A DNA stretch of 13,462 bases from Hydrogenophaga sp. GTDB lineage: Bacteria; Pseudomonadota; Gammaproteobacteria; Burkholderiales; Burkholderiaceae_C. The stretch lies in assembly GCA_030684755.1 (NCBI GenBank), contig JAUXXN010000607.1, positions 1 through 13,462 on the forward strand, written 5' to 3'. The position numbers and the translations under genes are program-made. Positions 13,362 to 13,462 of the stretch are shown here, in pieces (positions within the stretch are counted from its first letter, which is position 1; every line of letters starts with the position of its first letter). The notes below the pieces were generated by a model. That model was not told where the DNA came from, ran no database searches, and was given only the letters and a program-made list of their open reading frames with translations.

Positions 13362-13462
13362 GCCGTGCGCAGCCTCAAGCCCCCGGTTGCCAGCGCCAGT
13401 CGCGCACCTCGGGCAGGTCTTCGCCGTGTTCGGCAATGTGCAGTTTGTGGCGTTCGATGCGC
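13362..13462. repeat. Direct repeat, right copy (phosphoketolase 3' end)
   Basis: This is the second copy of 10913-11013, about 96 of 101 identical, in the same orientation, and it is cut by the window edge. The repeats enclose the lpdA pseudogene, the IS91 remnant and the toxin-antitoxin genes. Confidence 0.85.
13375..13462 (-). CDS. xfp: Phosphoketolase, C-terminal end (5' part outside window)
   Basis: The last 28 residues ([20 protein letters not shown], then DWRWQPGA and a TGA stop) match the C-terminus of phosphoketolases, which split xylulose 5-phosphate or fructose 6-phosphate with phosphate to acetyl phosphate using thiamine diphosphate. The frame runs off the right edge, so this is probably the 3' end of the complete gene from which the fragment at 10926-11168 was copied. 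No nearby clear terminator is seen between its stop and the toxin-antitoxin promoter. Whether the gene is intact cannot be judged from here. Confidence 0.75.
   Translation of the reverse strand, partial: RIERHKLHIAEHGEDLPEVRDWRWQPGA

Noticed and set aside
1..13462. CRISPR array, tRNA, rRNA or riboswitch
   Set aside because: No spaced short repeats, no cloverleaf-like segment and no known riboswitch core were seen in the non-coding gaps, which are mostly below 150 bases.

Overview
The window looks like chromosomal DNA of a betaproteobacterium, most likely a member of the Comamonadaceae (Burkholderiales). The reasons are the high GC, the many TRAP transporter genes with separate DctQ and DctM subunits, a fused 5-oxoprolinase, and the style of the LacI-type regulator. 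This placement is inference from protein style and was not checked by a search.

Left region (1-6053). The 3' end of a TRAP large permease gene (dctM) is followed by a Tat-exported TRAP solute-binding protein and a 1199-residue fused HyuA-HyuB protein of the 5-oxoprolinase/hydantoinase family. The three genes read as one import-and-hydrolysis operon for a cyclic amide such as 5-oxoproline or a hydantoin. A small multi-pass membrane protein of unknown function follows. It has a likely internal duplication and a leader rich in inverted repeats.

Central region (6190-10788). A LacI-family repressor gene diverges from a gluconokinase gene, which heads a dctQ-dctM-dctP TRAP operon. Two nearly identical palindromic operators lie 105 bp apart in the divergent intergenic region. 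Together the genes describe a regulated system for uptake and phosphorylation of gluconate or a related sugar acid.

Right region (10789-13462). This is a decayed, rearranged segment. A duplicated 3' fragment of a phosphoketolase gene abuts a dihydrolipoamide dehydrogenase pseudogene with three visible coding lesions. The pseudogene terminator survives. Next come a 20-bp LexA-box-like palindrome and the N-terminal remnant of an IS91-type transposase. An apparently intact TacA/TacT-type toxin-antitoxin pair (DUF1778 antitoxin, GNAT toxin) on the minus strand has its own promoter and a likely autoregulatory palindrome. The window ends inside a second copy of the phosphoketolase 3' end, probably the functional gene. 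The two phosphoketolase copies form a direct repeat of about 101 bp bracketing the whole remnant and toxin-antitoxin segment.

I did not find a clearly new multi-gene system. The observations most worth checking are the repeat-bounded toxin-antitoxin island, the paired operators at ten helical turns, the LexA-like box, and the two-repeat membrane protein.
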